Notes: generated by a model from the sequence alone, not told the origin. DNA of 64,000 nucleotides from Mesorhizobium sp. BR1-1-16 (GCF_020165495.1 NZ_JAIUIE010000003.1:248001-312000); one strand, 5' to 3'. Shown: positions 45,401 to 52,918, counted from the first letter of the stretch. Numbers and translations: made by a program.

Positions 45401-45594
45401 CGCTGGAGGATCTCGATGATGGCGATCCGCATGGACCGCGCGGCGTCGGCGAAATCGGCATCGGCGCGGTGACGCCGGCCATCGCGGCCGCCATCGCCGA
45501 TGCCATCGGCCACTACCCCGCCGTGACGCCGATCCGGCCGGAGGAGATCCTCGATGCGCTCGCAAGGTCTGGGGTTCACGAGGGTTCGCAATGA
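42445..45594 (+). CDS. Fused FAD and molybdenum-binding subunits of a xanthine dehydrogenase-family hydroxylase
   Basis: A 1049-residue protein. Residues 1-265 are a CoxM/XdhA-type FAD domain (AIAGGTLIQLG; NLATIGGNIAGG). From about 302 follows the hammerhead and molybdopterin domain of the CoxL/XdhB type, with GGAFGGKDE near 528, GAFRGFGANQ, GQGVMPAIEAAVS and the catalytic glutamate E1003 in GVGEIGIGAV. In most enzymes these are separate polypeptides, or the FAD part is fused to the iron-sulfur part. Such enzymes hydroxylate heterocycles (purines, nicotinate, quinoline) with water as oxygen donor. The stop overlaps the [2Fe-2S] subunit gene by 4 bp. No XdhC-type maturation gene is in the window. 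Confidence 0.9.
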   Translation: MRVATPTTIEDAANLLARSGSRAIAGGTLIQLGWARGESMPECLVDLSRLDLSGIDTASGTLRIGATARLAIIERDRRVADGWPLLAEAIRSVAAAPVRNLATIGGNIAGGVGCLWPALVALDASIDVITDGHFATLPILDWFTLPAGALLLAVLIGPVPADARVTVRKTGLRAAFTPSIIGVAAVAPIVSGVFNAPIIAAGGGITRPQRLRASERYLHGQASDAVDWSAFRAIAAHEIETQSDAFRSARYRKAVAANALAAGLGGTTSLPAGRPSRLRQPTQPGGTHQSIAVSRENLAGRWGVRPDIAAKVAGRLIYLTDRRSDDMLVGRILRAGIPHGLIRTIDTSAAEALPGVVAVVTAADIKGINAFGIVEPEQPALCFDRVRHAGDPVAAVAAGDAETAARALALICVDYETLPLVGSFEAAMAADAPALHPGGNLRLELNHRRGDIDAAFARAAHIVEDIYETPRQMHGFMETEGGAVIPEADGSLTVAVGGQHGSRDRLQLSRILGMPEEKIRVITSPTGGAFGGKDELTVQPAMALLALKTGRPIRLQLDRAESVVAGIRRNPMTIRMKTACDADGILIAQSVDVTSECGAYASLSPAVLETALEHVAGPYRIDNITSRGRLAYTNNGICGAFRGFGANQMVFAIESQMNRLAQLAGLDPVEIRRRNLRVPGDPGFFGHPVAPTERLSEMLDQAALNPLWQAPRGRDDRGRLIGTGMALHHQGTGLGSLPPDPGGGRLTFRADGRIEAAFGLDEMGQGVMPAIEAAVSAALGCARADIVAVVGDTALAPESGSTTAARGTYVIWRTAQEAGRPFAAALLTLAARTLRRPAEQLALAPGGIRDAGSNSGALLMTFAELAASLDENERPGETVAFHFPTADYKDGNARYVFCFGAAVVRVAVDPVTGMVAVLDLDQHIAAGPIVDPAAYLGQIEGGGGQGLGFTLTEDALMRNGAYVTGNLDTYMLPSIRDAPQRMRVTALEDLDDGDPHGPRGVGEIGIGAVTPAIAAAIADAIGHYPAVTPIRPEEILDALARSGVHEGSQ

Positions 45595-46109
45595 CCGCTG
45601 AGGGGGAACAGTCGACGGTCCGCTTCACGGTCGACGGCGAAACGGTCGCCGTGGTCGGTGCGCCGGACCGGCGGCTCGTCGATATCCTGCGCGAGGACTG
45701 CGGCCAGACCGGCGTCAAGCGCGGCTGCGATATCGGCCGCTGCGGCGCCTGCATCGTTCTTGTGGATGGCGCCGCTGTGAACGCCTGCCTCGTGATGGCC
45801 TTCCAGGCGGCAGGAACCGCGATCACCACGCCGGCCGGGCTCGATAGAATGCTGGTCGCGCAGGTCGTCCGCGAAGCGCTGATCGAGGAAGTCTCGTTCC
45901 AATGCGGCTATTGTGCGCCAGGTTTCGTAATGTCGCTGACGGCGCTGTTCCTTCGCGATGAAGCGCCGACGACGGACGCGATCCTGACCGCGCTCGAAGG
46001 CAATATCTGCCGCTGCACCGGCTATCATTCCATCCTGCGCGGCGCAGAGAGCGCCGCACGGAAATTCGCCGCCCAGCGGAATGGCGCGGCAGAAGGACAG
46101 ACATCATGA
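45591..46109 (+). CDS. [2Fe-2S] subunit of the molybdenum hydroxylase
   Basis: A 172-residue ferredoxin-type electron-transfer subunit. The first cluster is held by the plant-type set C-x(8)-KRGCDIGRCGAC and the second, helical-domain cluster by QCGYCAPG and NICRCTGYHSI. It passes electrons from the molybdenum centre to FAD of the adjacent fusion protein. It is slightly longer than usual at the N-terminus. It overlaps both neighbours by 4 bp, so the enzyme and the aldehyde dehydrogenase form one coupled unit. Confidence 0.94.
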   Translation: MTAEGEQSTVRFTVDGETVAVVGAPDRRLVDILREDCGQTGVKRGCDIGRCGACIVLVDGAAVNACLVMAFQAAGTAITTPAGLDRMLVAQVVREALIEEVSFQCGYCAPGFVMSLTALFLRDEAPTTDAILTALEGNICRCTGYHSILRGAESAARKFAAQRNGAAEGQTS

Positions 46110-47608
46110 CGATCCATGTCGCGCCGCTGGCCCCCTCGAGCGAGAGCGCGCGCGCCTTTCTCGGCGGTCGCAAGAAGCTTCTCATCGATGGTGCCTGGGT
46201 CGAACCGGCCTCCGGCGCCTTTTTCGCCAGTATCGATCCGGCGACAGGCACGACGCTGGCCGAGATCGCGGAAGGTAGCGCCGAGGACGTCGATGCGGCC
46301 GTTGCAAGCGCCCGCCGCGCCTTTGAGAGCGACGCCTGGCGCGCGATGACGCCGACCGACCGGGGACGGCTGCTGTTCCGCATCGCCGATCTGATCGAGG
46401 CGAATGCCGATGCGCTGGCCGAAATCGAGACGCTCGACCAGGGCAAGTCGTTCCGCACCGCGCGTTTTGGCGAGATCCCCGGCGCCATCGCGCAGTTCCG
46501 TTATTATGGCGGCTTCGCCAACAAGATCCTCGGCGAGACGATCCCAACCTCGATCGGCTACCAGCCGCCTGGCAAGAAGCTCTTCGCCTATACGCTGCGC
46601 GAGCCGGTCGGCGTCGTCGCGGCGATCACGCCGTGGAATTCGCCGCTGCTGATGGCCGCGATGAAACTCGCCCCGGCGCTCGCCGCCGGCTGCACCGTGG
46701 TGCTGAAGCCGGCGGAGGACACCTCGCTCACAGCGCTCAGGCTCGGCGAACTGCTGATCGAGGCGGGACTGCCGGCAGGCGTCGTCAATATCGTCACCGG
46801 CTATGGACGCACCGTCGGGGCGGCGCTCGCAAACCACCAAGGCGTCGACAAGATCGCCTTCACCGGCTCGACGATCACCGGCAAGGCGCTGCTCGATGCG
46901 GCCAAGACAAACTTGAAGCGGTTGACGCTGGAACTTGGCGGCAAGTCGCCGGCGATCGTGCTCGCTGATGCCGATCTCGATCTTGCCGTTCCCGGCACGG
47001 CGCGCGGCATCTTCGCCAATGGCGGCCAGGTCTGCGTCGCCGGCTCGCGCATCTATGCCGCGCGGCCGATCTATGATGCGTTCGTCGAGCGCCTTGCCGC
47101 GGAGGCCGGCAAGCTGCGCCTCGGCCATGGTCTCGACCCTAATGTCGATCTGGGCCCGCTCGTCAACCAGCGCCAGGCCGATCGGGTCGCCGCCTATGTC
47201 GAGGGCGGCCGCTCGGACGGGGCTGAAATCCTTGCCGGCGGCGAGCAGGACGGCACCTTCTATCGCCCGACCGTCGTGGTGAATACGCGGCCGGATATGG
47301 CACTGATGCGCGAGGAGATCTTCGGGCCCGTCGTCGCCGTGACGCCGTTCGACGATGTCGGCGAGGTGCTGGCGCTCGCCAATGACAGCCGCTACGGCCT
47401 CGCGGCGAGCGTGTGGACCGAAAGCCTTTCCAACGCGCATCGCATGGCGGCGGCGCTCCGCGCCGGCACGGTCTGGATCAACTGCCACTCCTATTTCTCG
47501 CCGGAACTGCCGAAAGGCGGGCACAAGGAATCCGGCTGGGGCTATGAGAACGGCCCGCAGGGGCTCGAGAACTATCTCGAGACCAAGACCGTCTGTGCGG
47601 TGATCTGA
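46106..47608 (+). CDS. Aldehyde dehydrogenase family protein
   Basis: A 500-residue NAD(P)-dependent aldehyde dehydrogenase. The core motifs are WNSPLLMAAMKLAPALAAG, FTGSTITGK, LELGGKSPAIV (general-base Glu) and GGQVCVAGSR with the nucleophilic cysteine near residue 310. The late phrase LPKGGHKESGWGYENG is typical of betaine/hydroxymuconic semialdehyde-type enzymes. It probably oxidises the aldehyde made by the decarboxylase or the GMC enzyme. It closes the catabolic set; the next gene overlaps it by one base. Confidence 0.93.
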   Translation: MTIHVAPLAPSSESARAFLGGRKKLLIDGAWVEPASGAFFASIDPATGTTLAEIAEGSAEDVDAAVASARRAFESDAWRAMTPTDRGRLLFRIADLIEANADALAEIETLDQGKSFRTARFGEIPGAIAQFRYYGGFANKILGETIPTSIGYQPPGKKLFAYTLREPVGVVAAITPWNSPLLMAAMKLAPALAAGCTVVLKPAEDTSLTALRLGELLIEAGLPAGVVNIVTGYGRTVGAALANHQGVDKIAFTGSTITGKALLDAAKTNLKRLTLELGGKSPAIVLADADLDLAVPGTARGIFANGGQVCVAGSRIYAARPIYDAFVERLAAEAGKLRLGHGLDPNVDLGPLVNQRQADRVAAYVEGGRSDGAEILAGGEQDGTFYRPTVVVNTRPDMALMREEIFGPVVAVTPFDDVGEVLALANDSRYGLAASVWTESLSNAHRMAAALRAGTVWINCHSYFSPELPKGGHKESGWGYENGPQGLENYLETKTVCAVI

Positions 47609-48528
47609 TGCGCCTCCGCCTCATCGTCCATGGCAAGGTTGCCCGCGAAGCGCGCGTGCATGACGCTGTCGATGCCGTGCGCGCCGATGGCCATGTCGTC
47701 AGCGTCCGCGTCACCTTCGAGGCTGGCGATGCCGGCCGCATGGCCGCCGAGGCCGTCGCCGAGGCGAAGGCCGGAGCGCTCGACGCGATCATCGCCGGCG
47801 GCGGCGACGGCACCGTCAACGAAGTCTTCGCCGCGGCGCTCGCCGCCGACCCGCCGCCGACCTGCTCCTTCGGCGTGCTGCCGCTCGGCACGGCCAATGA
47901 TTTCGCCCGCTCGGCCGACCTCCCGGCATCCGACGCCACCGCCGCGCTTCGCCTCGCCGTGACGCGCGCCGCCCGGCCGATCGATGTCGGGCTCGTCGAC
48001 GGGCGACCCTTCATCAATCTTCTGACGGGCGGCTTCGGCTCGCGCGTCACCGTCGAAACCGATCCGGACCTGAAGCGCAGTATCGGCGGGCTCGCTTATG
48101 TGCTGACCGGCGTCTCGCGCTTTCGCGAACTCGCCGCCAATTCGGGGCGGATCACCGGCGAAGGCTTCGCGTGGGAAGGCGCCTTCCTGGCGCTCGCCAT
48201 CGGCAACGGCCGCTTCGCCGGTGGCGGCATCCTGCTCTGCCCCGACGCGCTGCTCGACGATGGCGCGCTCGACTTGATGGTGCTGCCGGAATTGCCGGCG
48301 GAAAAGCGGCTCGATGCCCTGACCGGGATTGTCCTGCAGGGCGCGGCGGCTCTCCCCGGCCTGCAGGTGCGCGCCCGCAGTTCCTGGTTCGAATACCGTT
48401 CGGACAAGGAGCTTTCGGTCAATCTCGACGGCGAGCCGATCAAGGCACGGCGCTTCCGCGTCGAGTGCCGTCCACGCGCGCTCAACCTGCATCTCGGCCC
48501 GGCCGCCGTGGTCACGCCGCTCGATTGA
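47608..48528 (+). CDS. YegS/diacylglycerol kinase-like lipid kinase
   Basis: A 306-residue lipid kinase of the DAGK catalytic family. The nucleotide loop IIAGGGDGTVNEV and the PLGTANDFARS motif are intact, followed by the beta-sandwich ligand domain (GRFAGGGILLCPDALLDDG). Homologues phosphorylate phosphatidylglycerol, diacylglycerol or sphingoid lipids. The TGATG junction with the dehydrogenase gene means it is co-transcribed with the catabolic set, although a functional link is not obvious. Confidence 0.9.
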   Translation: MRLRLIVHGKVAREARVHDAVDAVRADGHVVSVRVTFEAGDAGRMAAEAVAEAKAGALDAIIAGGGDGTVNEVFAAALAADPPPTCSFGVLPLGTANDFARSADLPASDATAALRLAVTRAARPIDVGLVDGRPFINLLTGGFGSRVTVETDPDLKRSIGGLAYVLTGVSRFRELAANSGRITGEGFAWEGAFLALAIGNGRFAGGGILLCPDALLDDGALDLMVLPELPAEKRLDALTGIVLQGAAALPGLQVRARSSWFEYRSDKELSVNLDGEPIKARRFRVECRPRALNLHLGPAAVVTPLD

Positions 48529-48592
48529 AGGGTTGCGCGAAGCCGGGCCGCATCGGATGAAGGCGGATCGGAAGCCGATGCCGGGAGCGAGC

Positions 48593-49123
48593 ATGACCAC
48601 GACGACACCACCCCTCAAGCGCAATCTCATTGTCATGGGCGTCTCCGGCTCGGGCAAGACGACGATTGGCGAAGCGCTCGCGGCCCATTTCGGCACCAGC
48701 TTCCTCGAGGGCGACAAGCTGCATCCGCCGGCCAATGTCGCCAAGATGTCAGCGGGCACCCCGCTCGACGACGCCGATCGCAAGCCCTGGCTCGAGGCGA
48801 TCGCCGCCCGACTGGCCGAGAGCGACGCAGGACCCTCGGGCATCGTTGCCGCATGCTCGTCGCTGAAGCGCAGCTATCGCACGATCCTGACCAGCGCGAC
48901 GCGGCGGCGCACCACCTTCATCTTCCTCGATGGCTCGCTCGCGCTGCTTCGCGAGCGGATGAACACGCGCAAAGGCCATTTCATGCCGGCGTCGCTACTC
49001 GATAGCCAGCTCGCGACGCTCGAAAGGCCGGGGCCGGACGAGGATGTCCTGACCATCAATCTCGACGGCGATATCGAGGCCCAGCTGGCCGCCACGATCG
49101 CAGCGATCGAACGCGGCGGCTGA
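48593..49123 (+). CDS. gntK: Gluconokinase
   Basis: A 176-residue kinase that phosphorylates gluconate to 6-phosphogluconate. The Walker A motif GVSGSGKTT is at residues 16-24, followed by the family phrase FLEGDKLHPPANVAKMSAGTPLDD, the lid CSSLKRSYRTIL and the specificity segment KGHFMPASLLDSQLATLE. The start at 48593 has GGGAG six bases upstream; an ATG at 48557 is possible. No gluconate transporter is adjacent; the ABC importer at 18-23 kb is a distant candidate. Confidence 0.93.
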   Translation: MTTTTPPLKRNLIVMGVSGSGKTTIGEALAAHFGTSFLEGDKLHPPANVAKMSAGTPLDDADRKPWLEAIAARLAESDAGPSGIVAACSSLKRSYRTILTSATRRRTTFIFLDGSLALLRERMNTRKGHFMPASLLDSQLATLERPGPDEDVLTINLDGDIEAQLAATIAAIERGG

Positions 49124-49220
49124 ACCGCTCGGCACTGCATCGCGGATGCGACTGACGAGCCGGTGAAGCGGCGGCGCGAATTTGCTAAGGCTTTATCGTG
49201 GCAACGGGGACCCGCCAGAC

Positions 49221-50042
49221 ATGACATCGCCCAGATACCGCATCGCGCACCCGACCGACTTTTCGCCGGCCAGCGAGGCAGCCTTCGCCCATGCGCTGAA
49301 GCTCGCCGTCCTGCTCAAGGCAGAGCTGGATATCCTGCATGTTCATCGCCATGGCGAGGCACGGCCTTCCGGCGAACACGCCCCGGCAGTGCGCGAGACG
49401 CTGGCGCGCTGGGGCCTGCTGCCTGCCGATGCGCCGAGAGAGGCCGTCGAGCCGGCCACGGGCGTCGCGGTCTACAAGGTCGACATCCGCGATCACGATC
49501 CTTCCGCCGGCGTGCAGCACTTCATCGAGCGGAGCGGCACCGATCTGCTGGTGCTCGGCACGCATGGCCGCGAGGGGATGGACCGAATCGTGCATGGCTC
49601 GGTCGCCGAGAAGATCGCGGCGCTCGCTGACGCGCCGGTCTTGCTGGTGCCCTCGGAGTCGCCGGGCTTCGTCGACAGCGCCACCGGCGCGCTGACCCTC
49701 GACCGTATCCTCGTGCCAGTCACGAAAGACCCCAACCCCGCGCATGCGCTTTCGCTGCTGGCGCGGCTGATGAACGGAAGTAGCCTTGCGCCCGAGATCG
49801 CCGACTTCATCCATATCGGCACCGAGCCGCCGCGCGTCACTTGGGGCGGCGATGATCAAAAGGCCGTCATCCGCGGCGTGAGCGGCCCGATCATCGAGAC
49901 GATCCTCGATGAAGCGGACGGCGCCGGTCTGATCGTGATGCCGACCCGCAAGCGCGACAGCCTGCTCGACATGCTGCGCGGCTCGCATACCGAGCGCGTG
50001 ATGCGTCAGGCCCCCTGCCCCGTTCTGGCGATCCCCGCCTGA
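49221..50042 (+). CDS. Universal stress protein with two UspA domains
   Basis: A 273-residue protein with two tandem UspA folds. Domain 1 has the nucleotide-binding pattern G-x2-G-x9-GS (GTHGREGMDRIVHGS). Domain 2 is degenerate at this site (PTRKRDSLLDMLRGS). Both end with a P-V-L hydrophobic strand (APVLLVPS; CPVLAIPA). The start at 49221 gives the natural beginning TSPRYRIAHPTDFS. Its function in stress response is inferred from the family. It stands before the second DUF1127 operon, which is also stress-type. Confidence 0.9.
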   Translation: MTSPRYRIAHPTDFSPASEAAFAHALKLAVLLKAELDILHVHRHGEARPSGEHAPAVRETLARWGLLPADAPREAVEPATGVAVYKVDIRDHDPSAGVQHFIERSGTDLLVLGTHGREGMDRIVHGSVAEKIAALADAPVLLVPSESPGFVDSATGALTLDRILVPVTKDPNPAHALSLLARLMNGSSLAPEIADFIHIGTEPPRVTWGGDDQKAVIRGVSGPIIETILDEADGAGLIVMPTRKRDSLLDMLRGSHTERVMRQAPCPVLAIPA

Positions 50043-50142
50043 AGCGCCGGTTGAGCGAACCTCATGCTGCATCGCACCATGATCGGCGCTGACTTTGCTG
50101 CTTTGCACTGGTCGCAGCCCAGCCATGCGCTTTTTCCGTCTG

Positions 50143-50168
50143 CTCGAATAGCAGGACCCGGCCTATCT
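50143..50168 (+). promoter_or_regulatory. Candidate stress promoter of DUF1127 copy B
   Basis: CTCGAA (50143-50148), 14 bases, CTATCT (50163-50168), 69 bp before the DUF1127 start codon. The downstream part is in the word GGCCTATCTT, also found before copy A at the same relative place. The form resembles heat-shock sigma (RpoH) promoters (CTTGAA, 13-15 bp, CCCATnT-like). Confidence 0.45.
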
Positions 50169-50236
50169 TTCAGTCAACAAGAACGGACGGACGGCAACAG
50201 CCGGCGCCCATCGAAGATCGAAGGAAAGGTGCCGAG

Positions 50237-50383
50237 ATGAACATCGTCAATGGCTTCAAGAACTGGCGTAAATACCGGGAAACCTACAATGAGCTTTCCC
50301 GCCTGACCAAGCGTGAGCTTGCCGACCTCGGCATCAACCGTGCCGACATCGACCAGGTCGCTCGCCGCTCCGTCGGCTACTGA
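50237..50383 (+). CDS. DUF1127 small protein (copy B)
   Basis: A 48-residue basic protein, MNIVNGFKNWRKYRETYNEL with core LTKRELADLGINRADI and end VARRSVGY. It shares length, core and C-terminal S-x-GY with copy A at 34681. GAAAGG lies 10-15 bases before the ATG. It is followed after 17 bases by a three-hairpin CUCCUCCC RNA on the same transcript. DUF1127 proteins are linked to RNA turnover, phosphate and stress responses in Alphaproteobacteria. Confidence 0.94.
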   Translation: MNIVNGFKNWRKYRETYNELSRLTKRELADLGINRADIDQVARRSVGY

Positions 50384-50397
50384 GTTTCAAGGCTTCG

Positions 50398-50506
50398 CGC
50401 GGACGGTCCTCCCCCGTCCCTGCGATCTGGCAGCAGGCGAACCTCCTCCCTCGCCTGCTTGCCCTTCATGAGAACGCCCGCCGATCTCCTCCCCGGCGGG
50501 CGTTTT
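50398..50506 (+). ncRNA. CUCCUCCC triple-hairpin RNA downstream of DUF1127 gene (copy B)
   Basis: Three tandem stem-loops. Hairpin 1 (50401-50419): GGACGG/CCGTCC stem, loop TCCTCCC. Hairpin 2 (50432-50459): 9-bp stem AGCAGGCGA/TCGCCTGCT, loop ACCTCCTCCC. Hairpin 3 (50473-50504): 11-bp stem with GACGCC-like GC core (AACGCCCGCCG), loop ATCTCCTCCC, followed by TTTT, hence the terminator. Loops 2 and 3 are identical to loops in copy A although the stems share no sequence. This is the architecture of 'cuckoo'/CcsR RNAs: a DUF1127 gene, then repeated CUCCUCCC hairpins. They are probably released by RNase E processing and could pair with Shine-Dalgarno regions. Confidence 0.88.
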
Positions 50507-50839
50507 CGTGTTCAGAGCAGTTTGAGGCCCCGGACGAGGTCATTCGCCGCCCGCCTTGCCCGCGGCATCCTTGAGGCGCTGGATCGTCTGCCCCTGACGC
50601 GCCGCTCATCCGCACCGGCATTTGGACCTTCGGCAATGGCGGGCTGAAAGACGGAAAGGCCGCTCGACGAATACCAAGCAAAACGGCGAGGTCTTGCCAC
50701 CTAAGCGCTAAAACGCCTCATGGAGCGTTCTCGCGATCGGCGGAACGTTTGCCGGCAGACGGGCATTCTCATCGTGCCGTGCTGCGCTGGGTGATTTCAT
50801 TTCCTCTCCGGCGCCAAAGCAGCGGCAGACAGGAACAAC
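50507..50839. other. 333-bp gap, no convincing gene
   Basis: Short open frames on both strands lack start signals and natural composition. A minus-strand reading near 50530-50590 ends QTIQRLKDAAGKAGGE-stop, which could be the tail of a decayed gene, but it is interrupted just upstream. The region before 50840 presumably holds the promoter of the next gene; no clear -35/-10 pair was found. Confidence 0.4.
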
Positions 50840-51226
50840 ATGCTGAAAATAATTACCGCGTCGATGCTTGCCATTTCACTGGCCGGTGTATCCGTTGCCA
50901 ACGCCAAGACAGTAGAACCGGCAAAGGTCGTCACAATCGGCAAGGAGATTCTCCTCGCCGACGCCAAGGGTATGACGCTCTACACCTACGACAAGGACAC
51001 GGCCGGCAAATCGGACTGCACGCTGCTCTGCGCAGCAGCCTGGCCGCCTCTGATGGCCAAGGCGGGCGCGAAGGCATCCGGAGAATGGAGTTTGGTCAAG
51101 CGCGCCAACGGCTCGATGCAGTGGGCCTATAAGGGTGCACCGCTCTATACCTACCGTCTCGACACCAGGCCCGGCGCCACATCCGGCGAGGGCGTCGAAG
51201 GCGAATGGCACATCGCCAAGCCCTGA
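50840..51226 (+). CDS. Secreted COG4315-type protein
   Basis: A 128-residue periplasmic protein with a signal peptide (IITASMLAISLAGVSVANA|KT). It carries two copies of the 'secreted repeat' unit of COG4315 (LADAKGMTLYTYDKDTAGKSDC and WAYKGAPLYTYRLDTRPG). The paired cysteines DCTLLCAAAWPPL are typical. The function of this family is unknown; heme or redox roles have been proposed. It is the last chromosomal gene before the island junction. Confidence 0.88.
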   Translation: MLKIITASMLAISLAGVSVANAKTVEPAKVVTIGKEILLADAKGMTLYTYDKDTAGKSDCTLLCAAAWPPLMAKAGAKASGEWSLVKRANGSMQWAYKGAPLYTYRLDTRPGATSGEGVEGEWHIAKP

Positions 51227-51378
51227 GGACCGGCGATAAATATCGACAGACAACGGCGAATGGCGGGACGGGCGATGATCCTGCTGTTCGCCGCCGTTAT
51301 TGCCGGGTTGATCGCAAGCAAGGGTCCGTAGAACCATCCTGCGAGAAAATGACCGGCCAGTGATTGAATGAAAAGATT

Positions 51379-51427
51379 TGGCGCGCCCTAGGGGAATCGA
51401 ACCCCTGCTTTCGCCGTGAGAGGGCGT
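51379..51427 (-). other. 3' fragment of tRNA-Glu(CTC), probable attachment site
   Basis: Read on the minus strand: anticodon loop CTCTCAC (anticodon CTC at 51418-51420), anticodon stem 3' side, variable region, T-arm AGGGGTTCGATTCCCCT, acceptor strand AGGGCGC, discriminator G and encoded CCA (51379-51381). The 5' half is missing: no matching acceptor strand (GCGCCCT) occurs upstream. A TCTAGTG...CAGGAT stretch at about 51440-51460 vaguely resembles a D-arm but is wrongly spaced. This is the footprint left when an element integrates in the 3' part of a tRNA gene; the integrase gene starts 130 bp to the right. Confidence 0.75.
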
Positions 51428-51554
51428 AATTCAACCGATCCTGACAGCACTAGATTGGCCCTGATCGCATTGAAAAACAATACCTTTCTTTCACACAGCG
51501 TCATGGGGTATCAACCGCTATCGTGTGGTTCTTGTCAACGAATGCGGCAACGAA

Positions 51555-52832
51555 ATGGCTCATCGGAGAAGCTCTCTAGCTTCCAAGTCTTCCCGTGCAT
51601 CTCTACCAGTCTCCGATGCACCCGAGTGGGAAGTGATCAGCCCCGGGCTGCGCCTCGGCTATCGCCGCGGCCGCGGCACGAACGGACGTGGTGGCACGTG
51701 GCTGGCAGCGTCTCGCGAGGACAGTGGAAAGCGTGTGCAGACCCGATTAGGGCGGGCAGATGATCTCGCGGCGGCCGATGGCGCAGCCGTGCTCACGCAC
51801 GAGCAAGCCAAGGACAAGGCCCGCGCCTGGGCAAAGTCATTGCGAGCCGGCAGCTCCGCATCTCCAGCCTTGACCGTAGACATGGTGTTGGACCGCTATT
51901 TCGAGGCCCGCGCCGCCGAAGGAATGAAGTCGCTATACGACGCGAAGTCCCGCGCAAGCACGCACATCCGCCCTCGCCTCGGCCCCCTTCGCGTCTCAGA
52001 TCTCAGAGTTGAGACGATCCGCAAATGGCGAGACGGAATGACGGTGGCGCCGAAGCTCGTGAGAACAGGCAAGTTCGCCAAGAAGCGCAATGTCCGGGAG
52101 GTCGATATGGCTGATCCCGAGGTCGCTCGGCGGCGGCGGGATACTGCCAACCGGACCCTGACGACCCTTAAGGCGGCCCTAAACTGGGCACGCGACAACC
52201 GTCTGGTGGATGACGATACCGCCTGGCGCCTGGTGAAGCCCTATCGAGGCACGACAGCCGCCCGGGTTCGCTTCCTTGCCCCCGACGAGCAGCAGCGGTT
52301 GATTGGGGTCGTTCAGGGTGATCTTGGAGATCTCGTTGCCGCGGCGCTGATGACCGGCGCCCGTTTCAGCGAGTTGGCACGCCTGACCGTCCGCGATTTC
52401 GATGCCGCAAACGGTTCGATCTTCATAGCCGAAAGCAAGAGCGGCAAGGCGCGCCACATCCCGCTCCCTTCAGAGGGACGCCGTTTGTTCGAAAGATTGG
52501 TGGCCGATAAGTCCGCCTCGTCACCGGTGCTGACGCGTAACAACGAGGCCTGGAAGCCGGCAGCATACCAGCGCAGTTTTCAGTCAGCCCTCAAGGCCGC
52601 AGGCTTGGCTGACATCACGCTTCACGAACTCCGGCACTCTTATGCCAGCACCATGGTTCGGGCCGGCGCGCCGCTGATGGTTGTGGCGCAAGCGCTCGGC
52701 CATACGGATACACGCATGGTGGAAAAGCACTATGCCCATTTGGCGCCGTCCTACATCGCCGACACGATCAGGAGCACCGCCCCTAACCTGGCATTGGGTG
52801 ACCGCCCTGCTTTGCAGAACAGCGACTGCTGA
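51555..52832 (+). CDS. Tyrosine-type site-specific integrase
   Basis: A 425-residue integrase. An N-terminal arm-binding region (SPGLRLGYRRGRGTNGRGGTW) and SAM-like core-binding domain (about 105-225) precede the catalytic domain. The active-site residues are all present: R in TGARFSELARL, the HELRH box (HxxR), H in LGHTDTRM and the tyrosine in VEKHYAHL. The frame is open from a GTG at 51525, but the ATG at 51555 (MAHRRSSLASK) looks natural. It lies next to the tRNA-Glu fragment and is probably responsible for insertion of the island. Confidence 0.93.
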   Translation: MAHRRSSLASKSSRASLPVSDAPEWEVISPGLRLGYRRGRGTNGRGGTWLAASREDSGKRVQTRLGRADDLAAADGAAVLTHEQAKDKARAWAKSLRAGSSASPALTVDMVLDRYFEARAAEGMKSLYDAKSRASTHIRPRLGPLRVSDLRVETIRKWRDGMTVAPKLVRTGKFAKKRNVREVDMADPEVARRRRDTANRTLTTLKAALNWARDNRLVDDDTAWRLVKPYRGTTAARVRFLAPDEQQRLIGVVQGDLGDLVAAALMTGARFSELARLTVRDFDAANGSIFIAESKSGKARHIPLPSEGRRLFERLVADKSASSPVLTRNNEAWKPAAYQRSFQSALKAAGLADITLHELRHSYASTMVRAGAPLMVVAQALGHTDTRMVEKHYAHLAPSYIADTIRSTAPNLALGDRPALQNSDC

Positions 52833-52918
52833 CCCGGCCATTGCTCGGCGCTTGACTCGTATGCACCCACAACTGATGGTTGAGACGCTCGGGTATTGCG
52901 AGCACGGGGGAATTCGAG

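Noticed and set aside
42898-45591. Very long open frame (897 codons) on the minus strand opposite the molybdenum hydroxylase
   Set aside because: It mirrors the third-position GC bias of the plus-strand gene; composition is Arg/His/Asp-rich with no domain, and the plus-strand gene has full family motifs.
51379-51470. Intact tRNA-Glu gene
   Set aside because: Only the 3' 49 bases match; the acceptor 5' strand is missing and the D-arm-like stretch has wrong spacing.
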